A stretch of DNA of 64,000 bases from Absidia repens. Lineage: Eukaryota; Mucoromycota; Mucoromycetes; Mucorales; Cunninghamellaceae. Below, piece by piece: positions 1 through 11,756 of this stretch. A model generated the notes under the pieces. The model had not been told where the DNA came from, did no database searches, and saw only the letters and a program-made list of their open reading frames with translations. The number at the start of each line of letters is the position of its first letter. Position 1 is the first letter of the stretch. The translations under genes were made by a program, and so were the position numbers. The stretch lies in NCBI GenBank assembly GCA_002105175.1, contig MCGE01000026.1:248001-312000 (forward strand), read 5' to 3'.

Positions 1-1359
1 ATGGAGCATCAGTTGGACGCATGGTCACTCGCCGTACCTGAACCCTTACAGCCGCGATTTTGGAACAACAATAACAACATCAACAACAGCAGCAATACAC
101 CGTTATCTCCCTCATTGGATCAAATAGATGACAGCGGCAACCACGATCACAATCATGTATTATCAGCACAAGCGTTTGCGATGGAAATCGGCTCGATGCT
201 ACAAGGTTTGGGGGTGCTCGCGAAAACACAACTGTATGAATGTTACGGGACAAATGATGGATCCATCTTGGACTTACTAGTGGTACGCAATCGACTTCAG
301 GTAGCTATGGATTATGTCAACCATCTTGCTCAATCAATCAACCGGATTCGACCTTGTGTGAAGCTGATCATGCTGACGTTGACTGGCCCCTGCTTATCCA
401 CTTTGCTTACTTTGGTGAACTATCAACACAATCCTGAGGTGGCAGAACAAGCTATAAGACATTTAGTCGGATTGAAAACAATGCTCCAAACTTATCCATT
501 CCTTGATGACCGCACCGCCCAAAAATGGATTTTCGACATTGACCAGATCTTGGCACAGCATGGACCATCTCTTGTACAACTACAACTACAGCAGCAGCAA
601 ACAGCCAACGTAAACGACTCGCCAAGGAATTTGAATGGAGGAATGGCAGCATTTACCAACATGAACGAATCAACATCAGAGCAGCTACAACTTCGACATC
701 ATCCTCATCAGTATTCAACAAGCTTACATCAAATCACCAGCAAGATCGGCAATGGCAACAATATGCAACCTGTCAATATTGACCCAACTTTATTTACAAC
801 GTCGACATCATCAGTGGCATTGCTGGAAGATCGAGAAATGCAACAATATCAAGTATATGGATCAACAGCACTAGGGAAAACCGCATTAGTGGAGGAACTG
901 GATCTTTACAGATTTCATTACGCTGGTGCACAACAAACACAACCTCCGCATTTACCATCTGGTCAGCACTTTCAAAGTAGCAGAACTGCATCAGTAGCAC
1001 AAGCACCACCAACAACAACAACATCATCATCATCACCATCGTCACGTATACCCTCTTATCATAACAACAATATTGCATTGCCACCATTTGAAGGATCACA
1101 AACACATTTAGGGACAGCACCGCCACCGCCATCGTCTATGCCACATGGAACTAGTCACTACGGGTTTTATCAACAACAAAATCAACATCCATTGTGGCTA
1201 TTATCACGCGAACAGGATCATCACTCATCTGGAAAACAACCAAGCTGGACCTCTCCTGATCATCTACCGCCTCCTGCCGCTCCTACCGTGGACCCTGATC
1301 AACATCCATTTTTACCTTACCCGTCAACAGATCAACATGACCACCGCCACTACGGATGA
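1..1359 (+). CDS. C-terminal part of a probable fungal transcription factor (5' end outside window)
   Basis: The frame is open from the first base and ends at a TGA. The ATG at base 1 is probably an internal methionine, because residues 4-20 (LDAWSLAVPEPLQPRFW) look like the W..LP..LQP segment found in the middle of fungal Zn2Cys6 factors. Residues about 55-190 are helical and hydrophobic, as in the fungal-specific middle homology region. The remainder is a disordered tail rich in Gln, Asn, Ser, Pro and His, typical of an activation region. No zinc cluster is visible, so the DNA-binding part would lie upstream of the window. An AATAAA at 1552-1557 can serve as its poly(A) signal. Family assignment rests on composition and one short motif and is tentative; the CDS itself is convincing. 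Confidence 0.55.
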   Translation: MEHQLDAWSLAVPEPLQPRFWNNNNNINNSSNTPLSPSLDQIDDSGNHDHNHVLSAQAFAMEIGSMLQGLGVLAKTQLYECYGTNDGSILDLLVVRNRLQVAMDYVNHLAQSINRIRPCVKLIMLTLTGPCLSTLLTLVNYQHNPEVAEQAIRHLVGLKTMLQTYPFLDDRTAQKWIFDIDQILAQHGPSLVQLQLQQQQTANVNDSPRNLNGGMAAFTNMNESTSEQLQLRHHPHQYSTSLHQITSKIGNGNNMQPVNIDPTLFTTSTSSVALLEDREMQQYQVYGSTALGKTALVEELDLYRFHYAGAQQTQPPHLPSGQHFQSSRTASVAQAPPTTTTSSSSPSSRIPSYHNNNIALPPFEGSQTHLGTAPPPPSSMPHGTSHYGFYQQQNQHPLWLLSREQDHHSSGKQPSWTSPDHLPPPAAPTVDPDQHPFLPYPSTDQHDHRHYG

Positions 1360-1787
1360 AAAGACGATATCGAATACCCAATCCCATCGGCGGAGCAGCA
1401 TGGACACTTCCGTTTGGATGAATATCAATCAATACCCCCCCATCCCCTTCCTCTTTCTCTCCCACATTGTCATCTAGTTTATTTTGTTAGTATAGTTTAG
1501 AGGCTTTTTGTATATATAAAATAGTATTGTAATTTTCATTATCTTCACACAAATAAAAATCATTTGGTATTATCATTACTCTAGTCAATGTTGTCTTATG
1601 AGTTTTGAATGCAGGAGGAAAGTCATGGTGATATGACAGGCTGCGATATGGATAACAAGGCAGTATGGGCGGCATATTAAACTTTTTTGTTACAATTCAG
1701 GGCGTAAACAAAAATACCTGGATTGTTGATGTTTTCTTTTTTTTTCTCACTACTTTTTTTTTCCCCAGTCTCAATTTTTTTCACACT
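1360..1787. other. Intergenic: 3' flank of gene 1 and promoter of the Myb-like gene
   Basis: No gene seen. It holds an AATAAA (1552-1557) and, just before the next start codon, a T-rich tract (about 1735-1780) like those before several other genes here. Confidence 0.6.
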
Positions 1788-4007
1788 ATGGCACGGACAA
1801 AAAGAACAACTACACAAGCATTACCACCTGCTTCCTCTACCACCGAACAAGGTAATAGATTATTCAAAAAATAGGTACCCTAAGCGGCGTTTCACTTTTT
1901 GCTTGAATTTAAAAACGCGCTTTTTTTTTATTTTTTTACTTTATTTCTAAATCTTCCTCTTATTTTTACATTTTTTTTTCTTTTTTTCTGCTATTGAAAT
2001 AGAACCAAAACTTACTGAACAAAAGAAAGATGAACCTTCGACTGCCGGAGATGCTGTAAGTAATTGTTGATGTGGTTGTGAATAAAAGTATCAATCTTCG
2101 ATTTGAACGAAGGATTGTGTGGGGTGGGCGGGGCGGATAGTATACCTGTCATATTGGCTAACGTACCGCTTGTGTGATTATTATTATGTTGAAAACAAGG
2201 CAACCGCAACGGAATCAAAGGATCATGATGGGGACAGTATGAACACTAATTTGGACCAGGAAATGGACAATGAAAATCAAACCCAAACTCAAACTCAACC
2301 GACAACTGAAGATTTGGTACATCTTGCGACAGAACCATCGTCATCGACCTACACTTTCAAGCCGCCTTTTGGATTGTCAGAGGACCAAATCAACTTCAAA
2401 GTGCTTAAAATACAAAGCATGTTTGGACACTTATCAATGGATGAAACGTACAGAATGCTAGATGATTGCTATTGTAATGAGGTAAGACAAAATTAGTAGG
2501 AGTTATGCGATACGGTGATTGACAAGAGAACCCATTTTTATTTTATTTTGGTTATTAGGATGAAGTGATGCTACGACTTATTACCCAGAGCGACTACCTG
2601 TCTCGTATCCAAACAATGCTGAAAACACCAAGTGTCTCTCCTTCCTCAAATGCTGACACACCGTCAGCCTCTTCGACAAGTACTTCATTGACCGATTTGC
2701 CATCATTATCAACTTTTCAAACTCAGAACGAAGGTGCCATGCCATACCCATCACAACAACAACACAACCCGCATCATCTTCCTTCTCACCTTCATCACTA
2801 TGGTGAATACGAATACCCGTCGGCTGTCATAGGACCGTCACAACTATCCTTGACCCCTTATCAACCGTACCCCAATTGTTACCGACCGTTACAGCCTTTG
2901 ATACCTTTACCAATGTCATCAACAGAACTACCAACCGCAACAACAACAACAACAACAACCACTATCACTACCACCACCTCCATTACCACAGCTCCATCTA
3001 CAATAGAATCCACAACACCACCGAAAAGAGGCAGTAACTATGGCAAGAAGTACAAGAAACGCAAAGTGCCCAATAAACCATCCCAGTCACCCTTGCCTTC
3101 GATGGATGATTACGGATCCATGCCACCCACACCTATTCCAACCTCTGCAACATTGCCATCGAAAGAACCTGAGGAAAAAAAGTAAGTTTTCATACCCACT
3201 AACCAATTGGACATCCACCACCTTACTCAGTTGCTCTTTTTTTTTTTTTTAGGCGAATTCGTTCTGTGGGGCGATTAGCTTTGGATGATGCGCTGAAACA
3301 AGTCAAAGACAACCCAATGAAACAACAACAAGCATACGAAGGATGGTCAGCAGCACGTATCCGAGCCTATGGCTTGATTGATACCAACCCCAACACCTAC
3401 TATTACCGCTTCAACGCCCCCGGAGAAGAACAACACAAAGGCGCATGGACCCAGGATGAAAAGGAATTGTTTTTGGAACGCGTCAAACAAGTCGGTGCCA
3501 ATTCACAATGGGGAATATTCTCCATGGCCATTCCTGGTCGTGTGGGTTATCAGGTAAAACAAAACAAAAAAAAACAAAAAAAGGAATAAATGTATACCTG
3601 AAATAAACCCCATTCTTTCTTTTCTTGTGGTTTAGTGCTCGAACTTTTATAGATTATTGATTGAAACAGGCGAACTTTTTGACGACAATTATGTGATAGA
3701 TGATAAAGGCAAGGCACATTATCTCTTTGATAAAAAGACGGAAACGGGAGAAATTCAAAAAACAATTCGGAATCACTACAAGCACAAAAAGAACAGACAA
3801 CACGACAGTGATGGTTCGACAGCACCAACGACAGTCTCTAGTAAGAAAACAAAGATGGCCAAGAAGAAAAAACCTAAAAAACGCAATCCGTGGGATACGG
3901 ATGACGACGATGAGGATGATGACGATGAGGATGGGGAATATACTGGAAAACCAACCAAGCCCAAGGGGAGAACGCGGCGCTCGACAAGGCGATCTACCTA
4001 TGTATGA
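1788..4007 (+). CDS. Myb/SANT-like nuclear protein with an H3-tail-like N-terminus
   Basis: Six exons join in phase: 1788-1851, 2003-2055, 2200-2481, 2559-3181, 3253-3553, 3636-4007 (564 aa). The first ATG in frame after the T-rich leader gives MARTKRTTTQ, which matches the histone H3 N-terminus at A1, R2, T3, K4 and T6. Residues about 60-150 are acidic/polar followed by a helical segment; 150-340 are Ser/Pro/Thr/Gln-rich and end in a lysine-rich stretch. Exon 5 encodes a conserved block (GWSAARIRAYG, YYYRFNAPGE, GAWTQDEKELFLERV, QWGIFSMAIPGRVGYQ) and exon 6 continues it with CSNFYRLL. This is a Myb/SANT-like helix-turn-helix. The C-terminus has a Lys cluster, an Asp/Glu run and a basic TRRSTRRS tail. 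A nuclear DNA- or chromatin-binding role is inferred; no precise orthologue is known to me. An AATAAA lies at 4116-4121. Confidence 0.8.
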
Positions 4008-4820
4008 ATGATGAATAATGATAGCTTAGTCTTGGTTTGTTTTGGGTCAGTTTAGTATATTTATTATAGTATTTGATATGTTTGTTGATTGATTTTCTTT
4101 TGTTTTTTTATATGAAATAAAAAATATTCTTTGTTTATCCCTCTATACTACTCTGCCTTTTTGACATTAGAGATGTTTTTGACCCCTTTTTTTAGAAAAG
4201 AAAAATAATATATTATCAATCTTATGATTCCACACAAATTCATTCATATCACTTGAGACATACATAGTATGGCACATCTTCCATACTCAACCAAATTCAA
4301 AATAAAAAAAAAATAAAAAAAAGGAGGACCATCATACCATGTTGTATTTTCATAATTTTTTATTTTTATTGTTTGTGTATAAAAAAATATATAAGACATA
4401 ATGATTTGTAATAACAAAATAGTATCACTAATGAAAAAAGAAGAATAGAGGGATACTATGGGGAATAAGAAAAGGGGGCGGAAATGACAATATAGCGAAA
4501 AAAAGAAAAAAAAAAATTGGGCGTAGGGTAAGAAGGGTTGATATGCGTGGAAGACTAAACTAAAAAAGAATGAAACGAGAAGGGTAAAAAAAATAAAAAA
4601 ATAAAAAATAAAAAAAAAGAACGGCTAACTGATTAAAAAAGAAGAAAAAACTACAAGATCATAACAGTAAAGGGAATAAAAACAAAGAAATGAGTAGATG
4701 ATAGTAAAACATAAACCTAGCGGGGCACGGGAGGGGAAGTGAAAGGTATGGGGCACGTATGTAATGAGGAGTAGTGTGAATTGTGCAAGAGATGACCGGT
4801 GTGTGTGTATATATGTATAT
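4008..4820. other. Convergent 3' intergenic region
   Basis: Lies between the ends of the plus-strand Myb-like gene and the minus-strand HSF-type gene. Very A+T rich, with A-runs from about 4305 to 4620. No coding sequence or RNA gene seen. Confidence 0.6.
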
Positions 4821-5217
4821 TCACTGTTCACCTCGTAAAGATCTTTCCAAAAATTCGGACCGTAAACGCTGTGTTTTGATCTGTTCGCGGGCCTTTCCAA
4901 GTTCATTTGTAAAATAGGTATGCATTTGTTGATATTCATGTTGCAGTCGATTGATGTGGGCCTTGAGCTCTTCTTGATAAAAGGTTGATGATGAGGTCGG
5001 AGAGGGAGCTTGAAACATCATATTATACATGGCTGGGTCTTGATCAATAGAAAGTAGTTGCTGCTGATGCTGAGAAGACTGTAATTGCTGCATTTGCTGG
5101 AACTGGGTGAGCGATCGTTGTTGTAATGAACCGGATGACGACGACGGCTGTTGCAAATGTTGCTGGGGTTGATGTAATATCGCTGATGACTGTTGTTGTT
5201 GTTGTTGTTGCTGTTGC

Positions 5218-5285
<68 letters not shown>

Positions 5286-7120
5286 TTGCTGTTGTAGCTG
5301 ATGTGTTTCGAATGGTGGTTGTGATTCTTCAATAAAATGGGTCGATCCTGCTTGCGTCACAGTGTTGTCCATTCCAATTGGCGAAGAGAGACACAACGAA
5401 GTAGGCGTTTCGTTCTGTGGATGCTGATAATTGCACATATCTTGTTGTTGTTGGGTGCTGTTATTTGAATCCTGTTGCCGTTGTTGTTGCTGTTGAAGAT
5501 GTATATCACGCTGGTTCTGATGCTGGAATGGATGAGATTGATGAGTCAATAATAATGATGAAGAAGGATTTCCAATTTGTTGCTGTTGCTGTTGCTGTTG
5601 CTGTTGTTGTTGTTGTTGATGAGTTTGCATTGGTAACACAGATGCCGAAGTATGATCAACTGATGGATGCTGCAGAGGCGAAGAGGATTCAGAAGCGGCT
5701 ATTGTAGCGGAAGAAGAAGAAGGTGGTGGTGGTGGTGGAGATATCATCATCGGTGAGGAATCGGCCGAACCATTGGCATTTCTAAACATAGAGGTCGGAG
5801 AGGAATACATCATTGCCGAGTTCAAGTTCGACATTGTCGGGGTGGTTGCAGCGGAGGTGTTTGGAGATGATTGGTGTCCTGTAGCGTCACCATTATCTTG
5901 ATCCGAATCATCACCAGACTGTAGACTGGTCTTTTCTTCGTCTTGCTCCATCTTGATCCGTTTCCTTCTTGAATATCTTGGTGCTTTTCGTCTAATCAAG
6001 TGAAAAAGATCGCGTCTACCGGGTCGGAAGTGAGTATGATACCATCGGCATATTTCCTTGTCTTTGCTGTCTTTTGATTTTCGGGCATCCGTGTCTCGTT
6101 GAAATCCATATATCTATTATGTCATCAAGGGAAAAAAACAAATCAGGTTTGGTCCACTGGCGTTCACATGAAGAGAGTCTCACGTTATTTTTTTCGGCTG
6201 AGGGGGGATGTCGTTTTACTTACATTCAATTGACGTACAAAAGAGGCAAACTTGCAATGCTTGAAGAGTTTTGGCAGAACCGTTTCAGTAAATTCTATAT
6301 AAAGAAATAAAAAGAGTGAGTTTCATGATAGATCCAAGATGTACGCGTTTGTCATATTTATTGCATGGGGAGTAGGAGTTGAAGGAGGATGAATATATAG
6401 AAGTGAAGGTAGGGTAATTACTTTACTTGGTATACAATCGATGATAAACATGTCCTTTCCATTGTGCTGACACCAGTGAGCATATTTCTCTCCACCATCA
6501 GGAGCTTCCAGACTCCTATTTGAGATAAAACGTGTGAGTAAAGAAAGAAAAAAAAATCCAGTGGTAATAACAATAAGGGGTGAAAGGTACGGAAAGAAAT
6601 GGAAGGGAGAGGTAAAAACTTACTGATATAATTTGCATACAAAGCCAGCCACCCCACGTTCTGGAAAAGGCACCAATAATTCTTCATCGGTGTTCAGCGT
6701 TGTAAAGTTTGGATCAGTCGATATCATCGGCGTTGCTGAAGCTGCTTGATTTTGCCAATTAGAAGCCATTTGTATATGGTTTAAAGCCAAGGTACCATTT
6801 TCTTCTTGTTGTTGTTGCTGCTGTTGATAAAGAGAATAACCGTTGTGGGCATGTTGAAAATTGGGTTGCTGGTCGTCGACGGAAGTTGAGAAGGAATAAG
6901 AGGAAGTATCGATAATGGTCGTAGTGTCAGTTGTATTTGTCGTGTCAGTTGAATAAGTAACCACGGAAGGGGTATGTTGGTGAGTGATTATATAGCCAGT
7001 GGAAGTCGTGTCTAAAGGTGAAGTGTTGGATAAGGGATAAAAATATGCGTTGTTGTTTGCTGCATCTGTTGGCGGTGTTGCCGCTTGTGTGGAGACAGAG
7101 GCATAGTCGTGAAAGTTCAT
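4821..7120 (-). CDS. Heat-shock-factor-type transcription factor with polyglutamine tracts
   Basis: Four exons on the minus strand join in phase: 7120-6624, 6515-6427, 6294-6224, 6113-4821 (649 aa). The ATG at 7118-7120 opens an N-terminal Ser/Thr/Gln-rich region of about 150 residues. The HSF-type winged-helix domain is assembled across all four exons: GVAGFVCKLYQ, then HWCQHNGKDMFIIDCIP, then TETVLPKLFKHCKFASFVRQ and LNIYGFQ, ending HFRPGRRDLFHLIRRKAP. Splice phases only work if these exons belong together, which is strong support. A basic stretch follows, then a low-complexity region with a 35-residue Gln run (5190-5294) and a second run near 5580-5620. The last ~50 residues (HINRLQHEYQQMHTYFTNEL onward) look like a short coiled coil. 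Canonical HSFs have the coiled coil right after the DNA-binding domain; here it is at the far C-terminus, so this may be an Sfl1/Skn7-like or lineage-specific member. Confidence 0.9.
5190..5294 (-). repeat. CAA/CAG trinucleotide repeat encoding 35 glutamines
   Basis: Mixed CTG/TTG repeat on the plus strand, read as CAG/CAA on the coding strand of the HSF-type gene. The two codons are interspersed, which usually limits slippage. Confidence 0.95.
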
Positions 7121-7630
7121 GAGCTGAAGTCGTTTTGGATATTGGGACTATAACGTGTTTGGGTGTGCGTGGCGAAAAAGGAATCACAGAATAAAAGACA
7201 AAAGAATATAGATAGAGTAGCAATAAAAGTGTATAGTATGAATCAAAATGTCATGAATCAAAAACAAGTGTGAAATAAAAAGAGTGAGAAAGGGAAGGTA
7301 TATATAAATATAAAATGTAATAAAATAGAAAGAAAGGGGTCCTTTAATACGCTTTTATTTTTTTTGATAAATGGGTAAAAGAGAGGGGATGGAATAAAAA
7401 AAAAAAAAAAAAAAAAAGAGGAGGGGAATATAAAATAAGGGCGCATCGGGCATTTAAACCCGAAATTTCGTTATAGGAATAAGGTTGTAAAGGGGCAAAA
7501 GATTCTGTACAACAGCTATAAAGAGTAAACATATGTGTTGTTTCCAATGTCCTTTATGTAATAGTTTCCATGCCTTCAATCAATTTGCTTGTATATCTAG
7601 TTCCACCAACTTGAGTATAATTGCCGCCAA
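7121..7630. other. Promoter/leader of the HSF-type gene
   Basis: No gene seen. A 21-base A-run lies at about 7398-7418. I found no clear heat-shock element (alternating nGAAn units). Confidence 0.5.
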
Positions 7631-7639
7631 TATTAAATG

Positions 7640-9960
7640 GTAGTGTTGATCTTATTTCTTGAGAATGATGTCGAGATAGCCTTTTTTCCAATAATCCGCC
7701 TTACCAATGGCATAAATAAAAAGGTAAATTCCCACATACTGTATGTCGCCCAGCCAATTGGTAATTTCCATTTGAAACCAAAGTAGTGGACACAACCACC
7801 ATACATCCCCTTTCCAGCCAAGAGCCAAGATAATCGATCAGGACAACCAACACCCCATGTAATAAAAAAAAACCCTTGAGAAACACAAAGTGTAATCATA
7901 AAATCGTCCTACATCTTTATTCGCCATCGACCGAAGTGAAAATATATAAATTAAAGTTTGTATGAGTTTCTTTTTGATCTATTGAATCAAATCACTTGTC
8001 TCCTTTTTTTCCTTACCATTGGACAATAAAAGTTGTAAAAAGGGTGCCTCCCAACCTAAAAAACCACGATTAGAAAATCACGTTGATAATAGGAGACCAT
8101 CCGCATTTTCTAAAACATGTTGTGTTTTCACCATTTGGATCAATAAAAAAGTCAGGATGTGTGTACCTGGAAGATGAGTCCAAAAAAAAAAAAAAAAAAA
8201 AAAAATTGAGTGCACAGAAATAAAAATTCCGACACGCTTCATTCTCCGTTCCCATTAAACATTCATAATAAAATAGCGAACATTCTTTCCTCTTGCTTTT
8301 TTAGTTACCATTAATTGTTTGATGTACAACCCAATAGACGAGTAGTTGGAAATTTGATAGATTGATAAATAAAAAAGCCCGGTGAGCCATAGGCGCGAAA
8401 AAAAAGGAAGCCATCCCTTGTCAGTCAGTGCCATTGCTGATGATGCTTTTTTCGGTAAAAATGGGGGTCAAGCGCCCGTGTTACCCATCTGTAAAAATTG
8501 CTGTTTTTGAAAATGACCAATTCGTTAGTCCTACGCGAGCATTGACTTTCTTGGACTTTTTTTCCTTTTTTTAACAAAGTACTTACTATACCCAGCGACA
8601 ATGAAGGAGGAGGACGAGGAGGGGAGAAAAACCAAAGGACCACCGTACAGAATTTGCATTCATTAAATCAACCGTTAAGGACCATGTTCTTGGAACTAGC
8701 TAAAATCAAGTCCGAGCGCAGCCAAAACTTCACTATAAATGTAAAAATTGGCCAAATCAGTATCTGTCGGATCTGTATGTGATATACTTACTATACATAT
8801 ATGTTTTTTTAATGATCTTGAACTTTACCTAATGACATGGGTATCCTACCCATATTCAACGTATAGCCTGTTTGTACGACAACTTGCCATAGAACCCAAT
8901 GCATGCATAGTGAGATTTGACTTTGAGCGAGGTTGATAGAATATATGAGAATGGTCCATTTGATAAACATCCAGCCAGTAATGATTCCGTATGTACATAG
9001 TCCACAACCCACAGACGATAACCTTGAATGAGTGCCATAGTAAAGAGGTAATTCGGGGACCCTGTAGGTTAGCATCATGTGAAGTCAAATAAGTAAATTA
9101 TAATTATAGCCCGTCAATTGATTTCATACTTTTATTTTTGTCATGCATTACCGTTCAAGCGTAGTTGCCCAATCATTTATGTCCTAGATTTTGTCAATGA
9201 TATAGCCATCAAATACGTATGATATCAAGCTGAGGAATTCAAACATTTGTTGTTCCAAGCGTCCACACCTTCTTGATACACTGCTATTCGCTACCATATT
9301 GGTTTTTCAATGAGATCAAAGATATCAAGTGGTTCCCCTAGCAACGCACAGGTGATCCCATCAAAACATTCCAATAATATCGCTTTCCCAAAAAGGTCAA
9401 GTTCTACCAATAATAATAATAAAAAAAAAAATTACCATCCCAATCACCATCATCAATGTTTACAAGGATATTTGTCCCTCTTACCGTTTGAGTTAGTGCC
9501 TGATTGAGCAATTTCACAGAATCCTATTTCCGGAAGGCACACGCAGCAGAATGATGTCAATAGCCCATAAATCCAGTACTTGATAATCGATATTCATTTT
9601 GTATGGATTCCAAAAATCCCAAGTAACATTTCACCAAAATAAGCTACACAGAAATATAATAGAGAGTGTTTGGTGTTCCTTGTCTAGATCAATAAATGCA
9701 GATTCAGTATTTCTTGAGCTCAAATATACGTTTCTGGTCAATAATTACCTGATTTGTTTCCAGTAAAGCTGTAATATCTTGACACAAGCTGGTCACTGGC
9801 GGGTGGGGGGGTGGGGTAGAAGACAGGAAATTCATCCGTTTTCTGAGGCGATAAGTAAGGAATATAACAATCGATGAAGTGACTAGTTTAACAAGAAGAA
9901 AAGCACATGATGATAATTAGTTGGTGCATGATTCATTTTCACTTATCTATTTGATACAAA
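7640..9960 (-). pseudogene. Broken or unresolved multi-membrane-segment gene
   Basis: Several exon-like stretches follow one another on the minus strand, some with matching splice phase. One ends about 9735 (VTSLCQDITALLETNQ). Another starts about 9643 (LVKCYLGFLESIQNEYRL) and can be spliced to a piece near 9520 and then to one at about 9405-9305 (LFGKAILLECFDGITCALLG, EPLDIFDLIEK). After that a frame change is needed to read FEFLSLISYVFDGYIID, then an in-frame TAG, then DINDWATTLER. That last piece splices in phase to a hydrophobic exon at about 9060-8850 (ITGWMFIKWTILIYSINLAQ, MHWVLWQVVVQTGY). Hydrophobic pieces recur at 8760-8580 and 7870-7640 (GWATYSMWEFTFLFMPLVRR), again with stops between them. 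A membrane-bound acyltransferase (wax-synthase-like) relic is possible but unproven; missed introns are the alternative. Confidence 0.3.
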
Positions 9961-10581
9961 CCTCTTGCCTGTCGTTGGAGGGGCTCAAAAAATTAGCTGC
10001 GCTATATTTGCCGACATAACAATTTGGCGGGGCTGTTTGCCCAAAGGCGGGTAGGTTGAGAATATGTCAGTGAGAGGGCTATTGTCTGGCTTTGTTGTGG
10101 AGGGATTTTTATGGCGAAGTTGATATTGCGAGTGCCACCAAGAAGAATGGACGCGTTCTATCAGCAATCAGGAGGCGTAGCGATTGAAGGTATTTTTGAA
10201 ACGGAGGTAAAACCGTGTGGCTGGTAGCCATGCAAACGTCGCAATGAGTGGATTTATGCTGCGGTACGTTGGATCAGTGTTTTGCTGAATGTGTGACCAA
10301 GTGCAAGGAGTGCGGGGAAGTTGACAGTAGTGGTTGACAAACGTAAGACAAACACGTAGAGATATGAGTTTAAAAAAAAAAGAAAGGAAGTGTGGAAAAA
10401 AAGGAAAGCCAAGGCTTTTTGCTCTGCGGCAACCAATTTTTTTAATCCCGACGGCGTTTAAAAAATGAAAGTACAGAAACACAAAATTTTTTGACATTGC
10501 ATTGTTTCCTTTTTTCTGTTTCTTTTTTCTTATACACATTACACCTTTTTTATTTATTTCTTCCACTTTTTATACAATTAC
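9961..10581. other. Intergenic, promoter side of the CAP-Gly gene
   Basis: No supported gene. The last 80 bases before the CAP-Gly start are rich in C and T, a common leader type in fungi. Confidence 0.4.
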
Positions 10582-11756
10582 ATGCATTTATTTGGTTTCT
10601 CTAAAAAGGCGAAAAAGAGACTTTCTTCTGGTCATTTGAATCTTGGATTACGAAAGTGCAAGTCTACTGGCAACATACACTCTAGCGACACGGATCGGGA
10701 TGATTCATCTATAGGTAGCAGTGGTGGTAGTAGCAACTATGACAATGACGATTCAGAAACTCGGCTATCCAAGCAACACGCACGAATGAAATCTTTGGAT
10801 ACCGGGATGGATGAAAAAAATCGCCAAGACCAGCAACCCGCTTTTCCGGAGCCAGCGCCGCCTGCCACCGAGGAAGAAACGAATCCACCTATTCTTACAA
10901 TTAGCCACCCGCCGTCTCCGACGCAAAACGACAATGATGAACTGATCAAGGATTCTCAACCGCAGGAAATGGAAACGCTACCTATACCACAGCCACAAAC
11001 CGTTCACCAAGAAAAGCCACACAATTACGATGAACAGCAGCAAAAAGATGACGATGACAACAACAATGGCATTGATCCCAATGATTTGAATACACTTTTA
11101 TTAATGGAATCTCAACAACGACTGGAACAAAGCGAGCGGAACAAGGCAGCGGATTCCTCTAACACTACTGTACCTCCTCGACCGACACGACTCACCTTTG
11201 AATTACCCGTGACACCATCTCGATCACGGTCGCCCAGCAATCAGCCCAAAGCCTATCCTCGCGCACGTCCCTACCGATCCCTTTCAGAAGAAGGCAGCCG
11301 AAATCGGACCACGGATACTGGGAAAGCGGGTCGAAGAAGACGGCGCCATCGCCGATGGTCAAGGTTAATGGGTGGCTCTGACACCGACGAAGATTCACCC
11401 TCTGAACAAGCGGAGAAAGCAAGGGCAAAACGGCATTTGGAAATCGGCACTTATGTGATATTGATCAAGCGGCCATTACCAACCATGGGCTATGTCAAGT
11501 ATATCGGACCAATAGAAGGTGAACCAGGTGAATGGATTGGTGTGGAATTGGAGCATAGAGGTAAAATATTTTACAATCAAACAATAAAAAAAAAAACGGT
11601 GGGAATATATATATTTTTTTTTGATATTGATATTTCCTTTTTCTTCTTCTTTTAGTGGGAAACTGTGACGGATCTATCAAAGGACAGCGATTCTTCAAAA
11701 CCGACCCCCAACGTGGCATTTTTCTGAAAAGATTTGACGTGGAGGCCGTGATTTGA
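10582..11756 (+). CDS. CAP-Gly domain protein with a long disordered N-terminus
   Basis: Two exons, 10582-11560 and 11656-11756, give 359 aa. The start is the first ATG after the pyrimidine-rich leader. Residues 1-285 are charged and low complexity (Asp, Gln, Pro, Ser and an Arg-rich patch), with no recognised domain. A single CAP-Gly domain fills the C-terminus: IGTYVILI, GYVKYIGPIEGEPGEWIGVE, then across the intron GNCDGSIKGQRFF and RGIFLKRFDV. CAP-Gly domains bind C-terminal EEY/F tails of tubulin or EB/CLIP proteins, so a microtubule-end or cytoskeletal scaffold role is likely. The signature GKNDG loop reads GNCDG here, which may change tail binding. AATAAA at 11955-11960. Confidence 0.85.

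Noticed and set aside
5126..5335. Plus-strand Ala/Val-rich frames opposite the HSF polyglutamine tract
   Set aside because: Antisense reading of CAG/CAA repeats. The minus strand has a well-supported spliced gene.
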